Shown: positions 19,173-27,302, counted from the stretch's first letter. The stretch is DNA of 64,000 nt from an uncultured bacterium (GCA_902800055.1 CADCCW010000003.1:3376-67375), one strand, 5' to 3'. The notes: generated from the letters alone by a model not told the origin. A program made the numbers and translations.

Positions 19173-21413
19173 ATGAGAACGAGGAACAGGATGAAATCGG
19201 CGGTCGCCGGTCTGGTGGCGGCGACGGCGGCGGTGACGATGGCGGCCGGGTCGGTGGCCGTTGGCACGGCGGACGAGCTTGAGCAGGCGCTCGCGGCGGC
19301 GGCGAAGGATCCGTCCGCGCCGCGCGAGATCGTGGTCAGGGCTGGACGCTATCTTCTGGAACGTCCGCTCGAAGTTGCCGCGGTGACGGGGCTCGTCCTC
19401 CGTGCCGAGCGTCCCGGCGCGGTCGAGCTCTGCGGCGGCGTCAGGGTGACGGGCTGGAGCAAGGTCGAGGGCACGCCGTTCTGGGCGGCCGATGCGAAGG
19501 ATGCGGACGGCAAGCCGGCTTTCTTCCGCGCGCTCGCGAAGAACGGCGAGTGGGTGGAGACGGCGGTCGTCCCCGGCGGCACTAACCGCTTCGAGCATTC
19601 CGCGCGCTTCGGCGCGTTCCTCCTCCCCAACCTGGCGGGCCACTGGTCGCGTCCACCGACGGACGACGAAAACCGCGTCATGCCCTACGACGCGAAGGAC
19701 ATCCCCGACGCGATGGACATCGCGAGCGCCGACATCCACCTCCTGCACATGTGGTCCGACTCGCTCTGCACCGTGGAGAGCATCGACCGCGCGGCGAAGA
19801 TCGTCAAGGTGAAGGAGCCCCCCGACTGGCCGATGGGCGCGCAGGGCAAGTACGAGTACGAGATCTTCAACGTCCGCGAGGGCATGGCGCCGGGCCGCTG
19901 GTTCCTCGACCGCCGCGCCGGGCGTGTCTACTACCAGCCGCTGTCGGGCGAGGAGGTGGAGAAGCTCGACTTCATCCGTCCGGCGCTGCGCCACGTCCTG
20001 GTGCTGAACGGCAGCCGCGGCGTGAGGATCGAGGGAATCGTGTTCTCCGGCGCGACGCCCGCGTACGGCGCCGGCGCCGGCTTCGGCGGCATCTCCGCGC
20101 CGGCGGCGGTGGTCGTCCGCAAGGTGGACCGCATCGAGCTCCTCGGAGTCGGGATAAGGAACACCGCCGGCGTGGGGCTGAACATCAGCGGCAGCCGCGA
20201 CGTCCTGGTCGACGGCTGCTCAATAACTTCCTGTGGCGCCTGCGCGGCGTTCGTCTCGGGCGCGAATGTCGTCGTCCGGAGGACTCTGGTCAGTGGTGCC
20301 GGACTGGTGCACCGCGCCTCGTGCGGGGTGTTCGCGAGCGGGTCGGACATCGTCATCGCCGGGAACGAAGTCAAGAACGTCCCCTACAGCGGACTCATCG
20401 TCTTCGGCGACCGCAATCGCGTCGAGGACAACTTCATCCACCATGTAATGCAGGTGCTGCACGACGGCGCGGCGGTCTACGGGCTGTTCGTGGACGGCGC
20501 GATGCGCGGCAACGTGGTCAAGGACGTCGTTGCCTGCGGCGCCGGCTTCGGCGTCCACGCCTACTATGCCGACGAGAACTCGCGCAACACGGTGGTGGAG
20601 GGCAACTACGCTGAGGGGATGCCGGTGCCGATCCACAACCACATGTCGGCGGGGATCGTGGTGCGGAACAACACCCTCGTCAACGAAGGCGGCGACATGG
20701 TGGTTTCGTTCGAGCGCAGCGTCGGCTGCACGTTCGTCGGCAACCGCATCTTCTGCGGCGGCAAGTTGGACACCGTCTGGCTCGACGGCATCGCCGACTG
20801 GCGCGGTAACGTGGTCTTGAACGGACGCGACGCGCCGTTCGAGTGGAATCCACCGCGCGAGCCGCAACCGCGGCGTGGTCCGGTGGAAGTCGCCCGCGCG
20901 CCGAAGGTTCCGACGGTGGACGGCAAGTTCGAGGACGGCGAGTGGGAAGGGGACTTCTTCCACATCGACCGCCGCGGCGACGGGCACCAGACCGGGTTCT
21001 CGTCCGCGCTGGTGCGCTTCGCCTGGGACGACGACAGTCTCTACGCCTCCTTCCTCGCCGCCAACTTCGCAAACGGCAAGATGTCCTTCGGATCCCGCTG
21101 GGGCGTGGACGACGGCGTCGAGCTGGACTTGGGCGAAGGGCGGAAGATCCGCGCGTTCCACGACGGCTCGACCGAAGTGTTGCCGGAAGCGTTCGCCGGC
21201 GCCGTCAAGGTCGTCGCGTTCGGCAAGGGCAAGAGCGGACACCACAACCCCAACCTGGTGAGGGTGGAGATGTCGGTTCCCTGGAAGGCGCTCGGCGTCG
21301 AGCCGAAGGCTGGGGTGAAGGTGCCGTTCGCGGTGCGTGCCTACCAGAGCGAATTCGACCAGATGAAGGCCTACGACTCCGACGCGGAGCCGTGCGAGCT
21401 GCTGCTGAAATAG
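19173..21413 (+). CDS. secreted beta-helix glycosidase-like protein with CBM9-like tail
   Basis: A 746-residue exported protein. A signal peptide (about residues 7-30) is followed by a right-handed parallel beta-helix through about 570. The segment GRWFLDRRAGRVYYQP near 245-260, together with the helix, resembles GH141-type enzymes, but I cannot confirm the family. Residues about 575-746 resemble a family 9 carbohydrate-binding/DOMON-like sandwich (VDGKFEDGEW, WDDDSLYASF, WKALG). Such architecture fits degradation of complex plant or host glycans. The start is 19173 (leaderless) or 19191; both keep the signal peptide. DedA follows 12 nt downstream. Confidence 0.75.
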   Translation: MRTRNRMKSAVAGLVAATAAVTMAAGSVAVGTADELEQALAAAAKDPSAPREIVVRAGRYLLERPLEVAAVTGLVLRAERPGAVELCGGVRVTGWSKVEGTPFWAADAKDADGKPAFFRALAKNGEWVETAVVPGGTNRFEHSARFGAFLLPNLAGHWSRPPTDDENRVMPYDAKDIPDAMDIASADIHLLHMWSDSLCTVESIDRAAKIVKVKEPPDWPMGAQGKYEYEIFNVREGMAPGRWFLDRRAGRVYYQPLSGEEVEKLDFIRPALRHVLVLNGSRGVRIEGIVFSGATPAYGAGAGFGGISAPAAVVVRKVDRIELLGVGIRNTAGVGLNISGSRDVLVDGCSITSCGACAAFVSGANVVVRRTLVSGAGLVHRASCGVFASGSDIVIAGNEVKNVPYSGLIVFGDRNRVEDNFIHHVMQVLHDGAAVYGLFVDGAMRGNVVKDVVACGAGFGVHAYYADENSRNTVVEGNYAEGMPVPIHNHMSAGIVVRNNTLVNEGGDMVVSFERSVGCTFVGNRIFCGGKLDTVWLDGIADWRGNVVLNGRDAPFEWNPPREPQPRRGPVEVARAPKVPTVDGKFEDGEWEGDFFHIDRRGDGHQTGFSSALVRFAWDDDSLYASFLAANFANGKMSFGSRWGVDDGVELDLGEGRKIRAFHDGSTEVLPEAFAGAVKVVAFGKGKSGHHNPNLVRVEMSVPWKALGVEPKAGVKVPFAVRAYQSEFDQMKAYDSDAEPCELLLK

Positions 21414-21425
21414 GGGGTCGGGGAA

Positions 21426-22109
21426 ATGCTCGAGACCATCGCCTCGCATCTGGACTCCATCGCCGCGCTGGCGCCGACGTGGGGACTCGTGTTCGTGTTC
21501 GTATTCATGGCGATCGAGTCGAGTTTCGTGCCGTTCCCGAGCGAGGTGGTGATGATTCCGGCAGGGTTCCTCGCCGCGCGCGGCGAGCTGGGGCTTGGTT
21601 CGCCGCTGGCGGCGGCGTCCGTTGCCGTGGTGATCGGCGTGGCCGGTTCGCTCGCAGGCGCGTACGTCAACTACTTCCTGGCGCTCAAGGTCGGCAAGCC
21701 GTTCCTCGAGCGCTACGGGCGCTGGTTCTTCCTCAAGCCGGCCGCGCTGGAGCGCGCCTGCGAGGTCTTCAACCGCTACGGCGCGGCGACGACCTTCGTC
21801 TGCCGCATGCTGCCGGCGATCCGCCAGCTCATCTCCATCCCAGCCGGCATCGCCCGGATGCCGCTTGGCGAGTTTACGCTCTTCACCGCGCTTGGCGCGG
21901 GGGTCTGGACCGCCATCCTCGCTGCGGTCGGCTACGCGATCGGACGCTCCACCGCCGACATCGGCTACCTTGAGCTCTGCACCCGCGGCAAGGAGATGGC
22001 GACCGCCCACCTGCCGCTCGTCGTCGCCGCGGCGGTTGTGCTTGCGGCTGGGTACATTCTTGTATCGAAGCTGGTGATGCGTGGCGGCAAGCGCGATAAA
22101 ATGGTATAA
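21426..22109 (+). CDS. DedA-family membrane protein
   Basis: A 227-residue polytopic inner-membrane protein of the DedA/SNARE-associated (VTT) family. Members flip or carry lipids such as undecaprenyl phosphate and support envelope homeostasis. Hallmarks are the re-entrant segment around ESSFVPFPSEVVMIPAG (about 35-51) and the second motif RMLPAIRQLISIPAG with its essential Arg residues. Four to five hydrophobic segments are visible. The stop codon TAA at 22107-22109 lies inside the -10 box of the next gene. Confidence 0.9.
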   Translation: MLETIASHLDSIAALAPTWGLVFVFVFMAIESSFVPFPSEVVMIPAGFLAARGELGLGSPLAAASVAVVIGVAGSLAGAYVNYFLALKVGKPFLERYGRWFFLKPAALERACEVFNRYGAATTFVCRMLPAIRQLISIPAGIARMPLGEFTLFTALGAGVWTAILAAVGYAIGRSTADIGYLELCTRGKEMATAHLPLVVAAAVVLAAGYILVSKLVMRGGKRDKMV

Positions 22110-22110
22110 T
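22102..22110 (+). promoter_or_regulatory. extended -10 promoter overlapping the dedA stop
   Basis: TGGTATAAT whose central TAA is the stop codon of the upstream gene. Nine bases separate it from the ATG at 22120, so the transcript would have a leader of at most 2-3 nt. Confidence 0.72.
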
Positions 22111-22119
22111 ATATCACCA

Positions 22120-22917
22120 ATGAACGGGGCTTTAGACAAAAGGGTCAACATCCTCACGCTGAAGTGGGGCACGCTGTACTCCTCCGAGTACGTCAACCGC
22201 CTCTACCGCGGGGTGAAGGCGCACCTGGCGCGCCCGTTCCGATTCGTCTGCGTGACCGACGACCCCGCGGGTCTCGCCGAGGGCGTGGACGCGGTGGCGT
22301 TCCCAGAGAAGCCGGAGTGGTTCCACCCCAACGCCCGCTACCCCGAGTGGCCGGGCATCTACGTGAAGCTGCTTGTTTTCGAGCCCGGGTTCGCCGGACT
22401 CGAGGGGCCAACGCTCTTCCTCGACATCGACCAGATCGTCACCGGCCCGCTCGACTGCTTCTTCAACTACCTGCCAGGGAAGTTCTGCATCATCCACAAC
22501 TGGGTGGCGCTCAGGAAGCGGCTCTTCCGCAAGGTGCCGTTCTGCGGCAACTCGAGCTGCTTCCGCTTCGACGCCGGCGAGGGCTGCCGCTACATCTACG
22601 ACACCTTCCGTTCCGAGGCCGACGTGGCGATGGACCCAGAGGTCTACGGCACCGAGCAGGAGTACATGACCCACGCCGTCGGCTTCGACAAGGTGAACTT
22701 CTGGCCGGACAATTTCGTCCGTTCCTTCAAGCGCAGCTGCACCTGGCCCTGGCCGCTCAACCACTTCCTGATGCCGCGGATGAAGAAGGACACCCGCATC
22801 CTCTGCTTCCACGGCACGCCCACGCCGCAGCAGGCGATCGAGGGCTTCCGCGGCTCGAAGCACATCGACGGCTGGACGCTGCCGTGCCCGTGGGTCAAGG
22901 AGCTCTGGGAGAAATGA
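22120..22917 (+). CDS. putative GT8-like glycosyltransferase
   Basis: A 265-residue cytoplasmic protein with a GT-A-like layout. A nucleotide-sugar-binding beta-strand region (VTDDP near 45-49) and a DxD motif in LFLDIDQIVTG (D102, D104) probably bind Mn2+ and the sugar nucleotide. Family assignment to a specific GT number is uncertain. The start at 22120 is chosen by the promoter; a longer frame from 22081 would lie within the upstream gene. The stop overlaps the next start by 4 nt, linking it to the DUF1796 gene and the second glycosyltransferase. Confidence 0.72.
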   Translation: MNGALDKRVNILTLKWGTLYSSEYVNRLYRGVKAHLARPFRFVCVTDDPAGLAEGVDAVAFPEKPEWFHPNARYPEWPGIYVKLLVFEPGFAGLEGPTLFLDIDQIVTGPLDCFFNYLPGKFCIIHNWVALRKRLFRKVPFCGNSSCFRFDAGEGCRYIYDTFRSEADVAMDPEVYGTEQEYMTHAVGFDKVNFWPDNFVRSFKRSCTWPWPLNHFLMPRMKKDTRILCFHGTPTPQQAIEGFRGSKHIDGWTLPCPWVKELWEK

Positions 22918-23768
22918 AGAACTACGACTTCTGCTTCGGCTGCGGCTTTTCCTGCGGAGTGACCCAGGCGCTGCGCTCGGCGAATCTCCAATTCGCCTCG
23001 CTGCCGTTCGACTGGACCGCGACGCCGAGCTTCCCGCGGGCGGCGCGGATCGCCGCCGCCGACTTCGCGCACTGGCTCGACCGCGAGGACCTCGAGCTCA
23101 TCGACGTGAGGCACAGCGGCATCAACCGCCGCATCTACTTCAACCGCAGGACCGGCTTCGGGTTCGTCCACGACTTTTCGCTTTTCAAGTCGCCAGACGA
23201 CGCCTACGCCGAAGTCGCCGCGAAATACGAGCGTCGCGCCGAGCGCTTCCGCAAGTGCGTGGAGGCGTCGCGCAAGGTGCTGGCAGTCTGCGTGGAGTGG
23301 CCCATCCTCGGTCGGCTCCGGGACGAGACACTGGACGAGACCAGGCGCGTATTCGAGACACGCTTCCCCGGGGTCGCGTTCGACCTCCTCTACTTCCACG
23401 TCGCGGAGGGCGCGAAGGCGGCGAAGGTGGAGTCGGAACGTCCCGGCGTCACCGTGGTCGGCTGCGAATACCGCAAGTACTTCGAGAACGGCGAGCTGCA
23501 TCACGAGATCGACAACTCGCAGATACTCGACTTCCTCAAGGACAACTATTCCGCGCCAGATCCGCGCAGCGAAGAGGAGAAAAGCAGGTACGCCGCCGAG
23601 TGGCGGCGGCAGGACCGCGAGCGCTGGCACGGGAAGGGCGCCTTCGATACCATGGTCAACCGCTCCGCCTTCCGGCTCTACCGGAAGCTCGAGCGGTTCC
23701 TCGCGCGCAAGGGGCTGGCGCCGCAGGAGCACGCGATGTGGTTTGGGCTGGAGAACGAGCCGAGGTGA
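22914..23768 (+). CDS. DUF1796 papain-like cysteine peptidase family protein
   Basis: A 284-residue protein. The N-terminal phrase with clustered Cys (C7, C10, C14) followed by LPFDWT, and later FVHDFS, match DUF1796. That family is annotated as putative papain-like cysteine peptidases and is frequent in polysaccharide gene clusters. Function is not established. No signal peptide or membrane segment is visible. It lies between two glycosyltransferases with a 4-nt overlap upstream and 4 nt of spacing downstream, suggesting a role in modifying a surface glycan. Confidence 0.7.
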   Translation: MKNYDFCFGCGFSCGVTQALRSANLQFASLPFDWTATPSFPRAARIAAADFAHWLDREDLELIDVRHSGINRRIYFNRRTGFGFVHDFSLFKSPDDAYAEVAAKYERRAERFRKCVEASRKVLAVCVEWPILGRLRDETLDETRRVFETRFPGVAFDLLYFHVAEGAKAAKVESERPGVTVVGCEYRKYFENGELHHEIDNSQILDFLKDNYSAPDPRSEEEKSRYAAEWRRQDRERWHGKGAFDTMVNRSAFRLYRKLERFLARKGLAPQEHAMWFGLENEPR

Positions 23769-23772
23769 CGCA

Positions 23773-24591
23773 ATGAAAAGGGTGTTTACATTCTGGGAGC
23801 CGAAGGAGCGCGTGCCGGGGTACGTGCGCCTCTGCATGGAGACGTGGAAGGACCGCCTGCCCGGGTACGAGACGACGGTGCTCGACTACGGGACGCTCGG
23901 CGACTGGCTCACCGAGGCGGAGCAGCGCGAGGTGCTCAGCCGCAGGATGACGCTTGCGATGCAGTCCGACTGCATCCGCTGCGCCGTCCTCAAGAAGCAC
24001 GGCGGCGTATGGCTGGACGCCGACTCGGTGCTCACGAAGCCGCTGGACGAAAGGTTCTCGGCGGCGGACTGCACCATCGTAGCGCGCCGGCAGGACGGCG
24101 GGCTCGTCCACTACGCCGCCTACATCAACGCGACGAAGCCGGAGGCGAAGTTCCTCTGCGACTGGCACCGCGAGCTCGGGCCGCGCGTCGCGAAGGCGGA
24201 GCGCTTCCGCTCGAGCCGGCTCACGCGGCTCCTCCACCGCGGCGAATGGAAGCTCATCCGGCGCTGGAACTACTGCGTCAACGCGATCATCGACCCGCTC
24301 GCGGCGACGGCCGACCCGAAGGACTACGCCTGGATCGACAAGGACGCGATCTTCGCGGTGCCGGAGGAGGAACTGATGGCGACGGGGCTCGACGCAGTGG
24401 CCGCCTACCAGAAGTACTGGTTCGAGCCGGGCGAAATCGACGACGTGCTCGTGCGCTGCGCGGGGCTCATAATGCTCCACAACTCCTTCACCCCCGAGCG
24501 CTTCCGCGCGATGTCGGCAAAGGAATTCATCGCCACCGACACGCGTCTTGCGCGGCTGTTGCGCACGCTGGGCGCAGGCGCCGCGGAGTAG
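23773..24591 (+). CDS. GT32-like glycosyltransferase with DxD
   Basis: A 272-residue protein resembling the Gly_transf_sug / capsular polysaccharide synthesis family. The pattern QSDCIRCAVLKKHGGVWLDAD (about 64-84) is the typical helix-DxD of these enzymes, with D82 and D84 as likely metal ligands. The start at 23773 follows the DUF1796 stop by 4 nt; the longer frame to 23743 would overlap that gene. It probably acts with the two preceding genes in making a cell-surface glycan. It ends 6 nt from the convergent CBS-HATPase gene. Confidence 0.78.
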   Translation: MKRVFTFWEPKERVPGYVRLCMETWKDRLPGYETTVLDYGTLGDWLTEAEQREVLSRRMTLAMQSDCIRCAVLKKHGGVWLDADSVLTKPLDERFSAADCTIVARRQDGGLVHYAAYINATKPEAKFLCDWHRELGPRVAKAERFRSSRLTRLLHRGEWKLIRRWNYCVNAIIDPLAATADPKDYAWIDKDAIFAVPEEELMATGLDAVAAYQKYWFEPGEIDDVLVRCAGLIMLHNSFTPERFRAMSAKEFIATDTRLARLLRTLGAGAAE

Positions 24592-24597
24592 ACTCCG

Positions 24598-25659
24598 CTA
24601 TCCTTGCGTCTTCGCCTCGCCGTCCTTGGGCGGACGGCAGTTGAAGGTGCACATCACCGTGGTGCCGGTGGGGATCTTCGAGGTGATCTCGAAGGTGTCG
24701 GCGACGCGCTTCGAGTTGGCGAGTCCCATGCCCGCGCCGAAGCCCATCGAGCGGATCCAGTCGTTGGCGGTCGAGGTGCCGTCGCGGCAGGCCCACTCGA
24801 CGTCCTTGATGCCGGGGCCGGAGTCCTTGGCGACGATCGTCGCCTTTTCGGTGTCAAGGATGAAGGTGATCGTGCCGCCGACGGAGTGGATGCAGATGTT
24901 GATCTCGAGCTCGTATGCGGCCACCGCCACGCGCCGGATGATCTTCTTGTCGACGCCGGCTTCCTTGAGCATCCGCTTGATCTCGTTGGCGGCCTTGCCG
25001 GCGTTGGTGAGGTCGTTGTGCACGACTGCGAACTGGCGCATGGAGTAGTAGGGGAGCGCGCCTTCGCCTTTCGCAGCGGCCGCCGCGCCCGGCGGCGGCG
25101 TGCGCCCCTCGAGGCGGGCGAGCTCGTCGGTGAGCTCTTTCATGATGGCGCGCATCACGTCGCGCTGGGAGACGATCCCGACGAGATCGCGCTCCTTGTT
25201 CAGCACCGGGAACCGCCCAAAGGTGTAGTTCTCGAAGTACTTGATCGCGAACGCGAGCGGCATGTCCTCCTCGAGCACCACCAGATTCGTCGCCATGTGC
25301 TGCTGGCAGGTGTCGTGGATCCAGCCGCCTTCGAGCGCGCGGATGATGTCGTTCACCGAGACGATGCCGAAGAGCCGCCGGTTTTCGACCACGGGGACGC
25401 CCGAGATGTTGTTGCGCTTCATCAGGTTCTGGGCGAAGCGCAGCGAGTCGGAGCGGATGACCGAGATGATGTCGCGCGCGCGCATGACGTCACGCACCCG
25501 CAGCCGCTGCAGGAGCTCCATGATGACGAGCGGGGAGTCCTCGGCCCCCGGCAGCCCCGAGCCGGAGACGCGCCGCGCGGCGCGTCCGTGGGCCTCCATG
25601 ATCTGGTCGTCGCTGCGGGTGTCGCCGCCGGTGAGGATCGTCGGGCTGTAGTCCATCAT
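24598..25659 (-). CDS. CBS-pair plus anti-sigma-type HATPase
   Basis: A 353-residue cytoplasmic signalling protein. Two CBS domains occupy about 53-112 and 118-175 and would sense adenine nucleotides or similar ligands. A short Pro/Ala linker leads to a GHKL ATPase of the RsbT/anti-sigma type (about 205-340): N-box ELEINICIH, G1 DSGPGI (279-284), G2 GFGAGMGL (306-313). No His-phosphotransfer domain is present, so it is more likely a Ser kinase or switch than a sensor kinase. Its start overlaps the DRTGG gene stop. HATPase, DRTGG and PHP genes are known to cluster around FeFe-hydrogenase operons; none is visible here. Confidence 0.82.
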   Translation of the reverse strand: MMDYSPTILTGGDTRSDDQIMEAHGRAARRVSGSGLPGAEDSPLVIMELLQRLRVRDVMRARDIISVIRSDSLRFAQNLMKRNNISGVPVVENRRLFGIVSVNDIIRALEGGWIHDTCQQHMATNLVVLEEDMPLAFAIKYFENYTFGRFPVLNKERDLVGIVSQRDVMRAIMKELTDELARLEGRTPPPGAAAAAKGEGALPYYSMRQFAVVHNDLTNAGKAANEIKRMLKEAGVDKKIIRRVAVAAYELEINICIHSVGGTITFILDTEKATIVAKDSGPGIKDVEWACRDGTSTANDWIRSMGFGAGMGLANSKRVADTFEITSKIPTGTTVMCTFNCRPPKDGEAKTQG

Positions 25660-25991
25660 TCCTTCGCGAGGAAGTCGTGGACGCGCACGCAGCTTTCGTA
25701 CTTGGAGAGCGGCGAGGAGACGAGCGGGATGCCGAGCGTGTCGGCGGTCTGGCACATCGTCTGCGGCAGGGGCTTGGCGTTGTGCACCACCACGCACATC
25801 GCGCCGACGATGTTCGCCGTCCTGATCGCCTGGTCGGAGGCGAGCGAGGTCAGCAGAAGGATGTCGTCGGCGTCGTTGAGCAGCACGTCGCTCATGAGGT
25901 CGTTGGCCACTACCGCCCCGACTGTCCGCCCGTTGTCACCGCCGGCGACGAGCTTGCCGTCCAGCGTCTTTACAATATCTTCGATGTTCAT
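25656..25991 (-). CDS. DRTGG-domain protein
   Basis: A 111-residue single-domain protein resembling DRTGG domains, a regulatory alpha/beta module also found in phosphotransacetylases and CBS proteins. The core runs from VVANDLMSDVLL to the C-terminal IPLVSSPLSKYES. It is the same length as the DRTGG-like protein at 26770 but clearly diverged from it. It probably partners the CBS-HATPase encoded immediately downstream (overlapping ATGATGA). Leaderless expression is predicted from a -10 only 7 nt away. Confidence 0.72.
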   Translation of the reverse strand: MNIEDIVKTLDGKLVAGGDNGRTVGAVVANDLMSDVLLNDADDILLLTSLASDQAIRTANIVGAMCVVVHNAKPLPQTMCQTADTLGIPLVSSPLSKYESCVRVHDFLAKE

Positions 25992-25998
25992 GGCGGAT

Positions 25999-26007
25999 AT
26001 TATAGCA
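25999..26007 (-). promoter_or_regulatory. extended -10 promoter of the DRTGG-HATPase unit
   Basis: TGCTATAAT on the minus strand, 7 nt from the ATG at 25991. It sits 9 bp from the oppositely oriented -10 at 26017. Confidence 0.75.
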
Positions 26008-26013
26008 TAAATT

Positions 26014-26022
26014 TGGTATAAT
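26014..26022 (+). promoter_or_regulatory. extended -10 promoter of the PHP gene
   Basis: TGGTATAAT with 7 nt to a GTG start at 26030. Both divergent promoters fit in a 38-bp intergenic gap. Confidence 0.75.
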
Positions 26023-26029
26023 TAGCACC

Positions 26030-26755
26030 GTGAAGTTCGACCTGCACATACATTCCTGTCTTTCGCCGTGTGCGAACCTCGAGATGTCGCCATCCGCCAT
26101 CGTCGAGCGAGCCGTCGCCGCGGGCATGGACGGCATTGCCCTGACCGACCACCAGTCAGCCCGCAACACGCCTGCGTTGGCGGAGTGTGCGCGCCGCGCA
26201 GGCCTCGCTTTCCTGCCCGGGCTCGAGGTGCAGACGGCCGAGGAGGTCCACACCGTATGCCTCTTCGACACGGTCGACGCGGCACTGGCGATGACTGACT
26301 GGGTCTACGCCGCCCTGCCCAAGCGCGTCAACGACCCCGACACCTTCGGCGACCAGCCGGTCGTCACCTGGGACGACGATATTGTCGAGCTCGAGTGGCG
26401 CATCCTCGCCATGGGCTGCCGCCGCACCATCCCCGAGGCCGCCGCGAAGGTGCACGAGCTCGGCGGCCTCTACATTGCCGCGCACATTGATCGGCCGAAC
26501 TTCTCGGTGCTGAGCGGCCTCGGCGCCGTGCCCGAGGGATGCTTCGACGCGGTGGAGCTCTCCCGCACTGCCGACGCCGCGCAATGGCTGCCGCGCGCGG
26601 AAGGGCTCGCGGCGGTGCGCTCGTCTGACGCGCACAACCTGGACGACGTCGCGCGGGTCTGGACCGAGGCGGAGTGCGAGTTCTCCGTCGCCGGCCTGCG
26701 CGCGGCGTTCGCGGCCCGGGCGACCAGGCTCTCGCCGCCGCTTACCAGTTTCTGA
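26030..26755 (+). CDS. PHP-domain metal-dependent phosphoesterase
   Basis: A 241-residue phosphoesterase of the polymerase-and-histidinol-phosphatase superfamily. Metal-binding motifs: DLHIHS at 4-9, TDHQS near 40, the Glu of GLEVQT near 66, AAHIDRP near 145 and SDAHNLDD near the C-terminus. Substrate unknown; related proteins sit in hydrogenase-associated signalling clusters. It starts with GTG directly after a -10 (leaderless). The DRTGG-like gene follows 14 nt downstream. Confidence 0.85.
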   Translation: MKFDLHIHSCLSPCANLEMSPSAIVERAVAAGMDGIALTDHQSARNTPALAECARRAGLAFLPGLEVQTAEEVHTVCLFDTVDAALAMTDWVYAALPKRVNDPDTFGDQPVVTWDDDIVELEWRILAMGCRRTIPEAAAKVHELGGLYIAAHIDRPNFSVLSGLGAVPEGCFDAVELSRTADAAQWLPRAEGLAAVRSSDAHNLDDVARVWTEAECEFSVAGLRAAFAARATRLSPPLTSF

Positions 26756-26769
26756 GAAAGGACAACAGG

Positions 26770-27105
26770 ATGAAATTCAGCGAAGTCGTGGACAAGGTAC
26801 ATGGGACCGTGGTGGTGGACAACCCGGAGGCGGAGGTCGACTCGGCCTACTGCGGCGACTTGCTCTCGGACGTGATGGGGCACTGCGGCGACTCGTCGGT
26901 GCTGATCACCGTCCAGAACCACCTCAACGCCATTGCCGTCTGCTCGCTCGCGGGCATCGAAGTGGTGCTGATCTGCCACGGCCGCCCGGTGCCGGACGAC
27001 ATGAAGGCCGCCGCGGAGCGCGAAGAGGTGGGAATAGTGGTGACCGACCTCTCCCAGTTCGCCGCCGCCGTCGCCCTTGCCGAACTCGCGCCTTCGTCGA
27101 AGTAG
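26770..27105 (+). CDS. second DRTGG-like regulatory protein
   Basis: A 111-residue protein with the same length and general layout as the DRTGG protein at 25656-25991: an N-terminal helix, a central AYCGDLLSDVMG segment and a C-terminal alpha/beta half ending after VVTDLSQF. It has a plain SD (AACAGG). It is probably co-transcribed with the PHP gene. The mirror-image arrangement (DRTGG+HATPase on one strand, PHP+DRTGG on the other) suggests a single signalling unit. Confidence 0.68.
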   Translation: MKFSEVVDKVHGTVVVDNPEAEVDSAYCGDLLSDVMGHCGDSSVLITVQNHLNAIAVCSLAGIEVVLICHGRPVPDDMKAAAEREEVGIVVTDLSQFAAAVALAELAPSSK

Positions 27106-27115
27106 CTTTGTACGG

Positions 27116-27133
27116 CCAACGCATATGCGTTGG
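27116..27133. repeat. 18-bp perfect palindrome
   Basis: CCAACGCATATGCGTTGG, perfectly self-complementary, 11 nt after the DRTGG gene stop. It has no T tract. It could be an operator or a transcript-end hairpin. Confidence 0.7.
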
Positions 27134-27242
27134 AAGTGTCTCAGCAGCGCAGCAGCCAGCAGCGCAGCAACCAGTAAGGAGGTCTTCCTGTCCGCTTCAC
27201 ACTGTCCGCTGACAGTTGGTTGCTGTCTGCTGAAACACTTCC
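27132..27242. repeat. 111-bp imperfect inverted repeat
   Basis: Outer arms of 16 bp at 27132-27147 and 27227-27242 pair with one mismatch. Inside, GGTTGCTG near 27218-27225 can pair with CAGCAACC near 27166-27173. Repeated CAGCAGC units fill the left side. The whole could fold as one long hairpin in RNA. No reading frame or known ncRNA is recognised. It may be a small mobile (MITE-like) element or a structured leader. Confidence 0.65.
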
Positions 27243-27257
27243 GACGCGACGCGTCGG
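27241..27257. repeat. 17-bp palindrome CCGACGCG-A-CGCGTCGG
   Basis: Perfect 8-bp arms around one base, abutting the large inverted repeat. Together with the palindrome at 27116 it brackets the structure on both sides. Confidence 0.65.
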
Positions 27258-27302
27258 CTGTAAGTAGCCTTGGCGGTGGGGTTGACTTGCGAGGTCAGAA
27301 TT

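Noticed and set aside
27132-27242. Inverted repeat considered as an insertion sequence
   Set aside because: No transposase frame lies between the arms and no target-site duplication is evident; kept only as a repeat.
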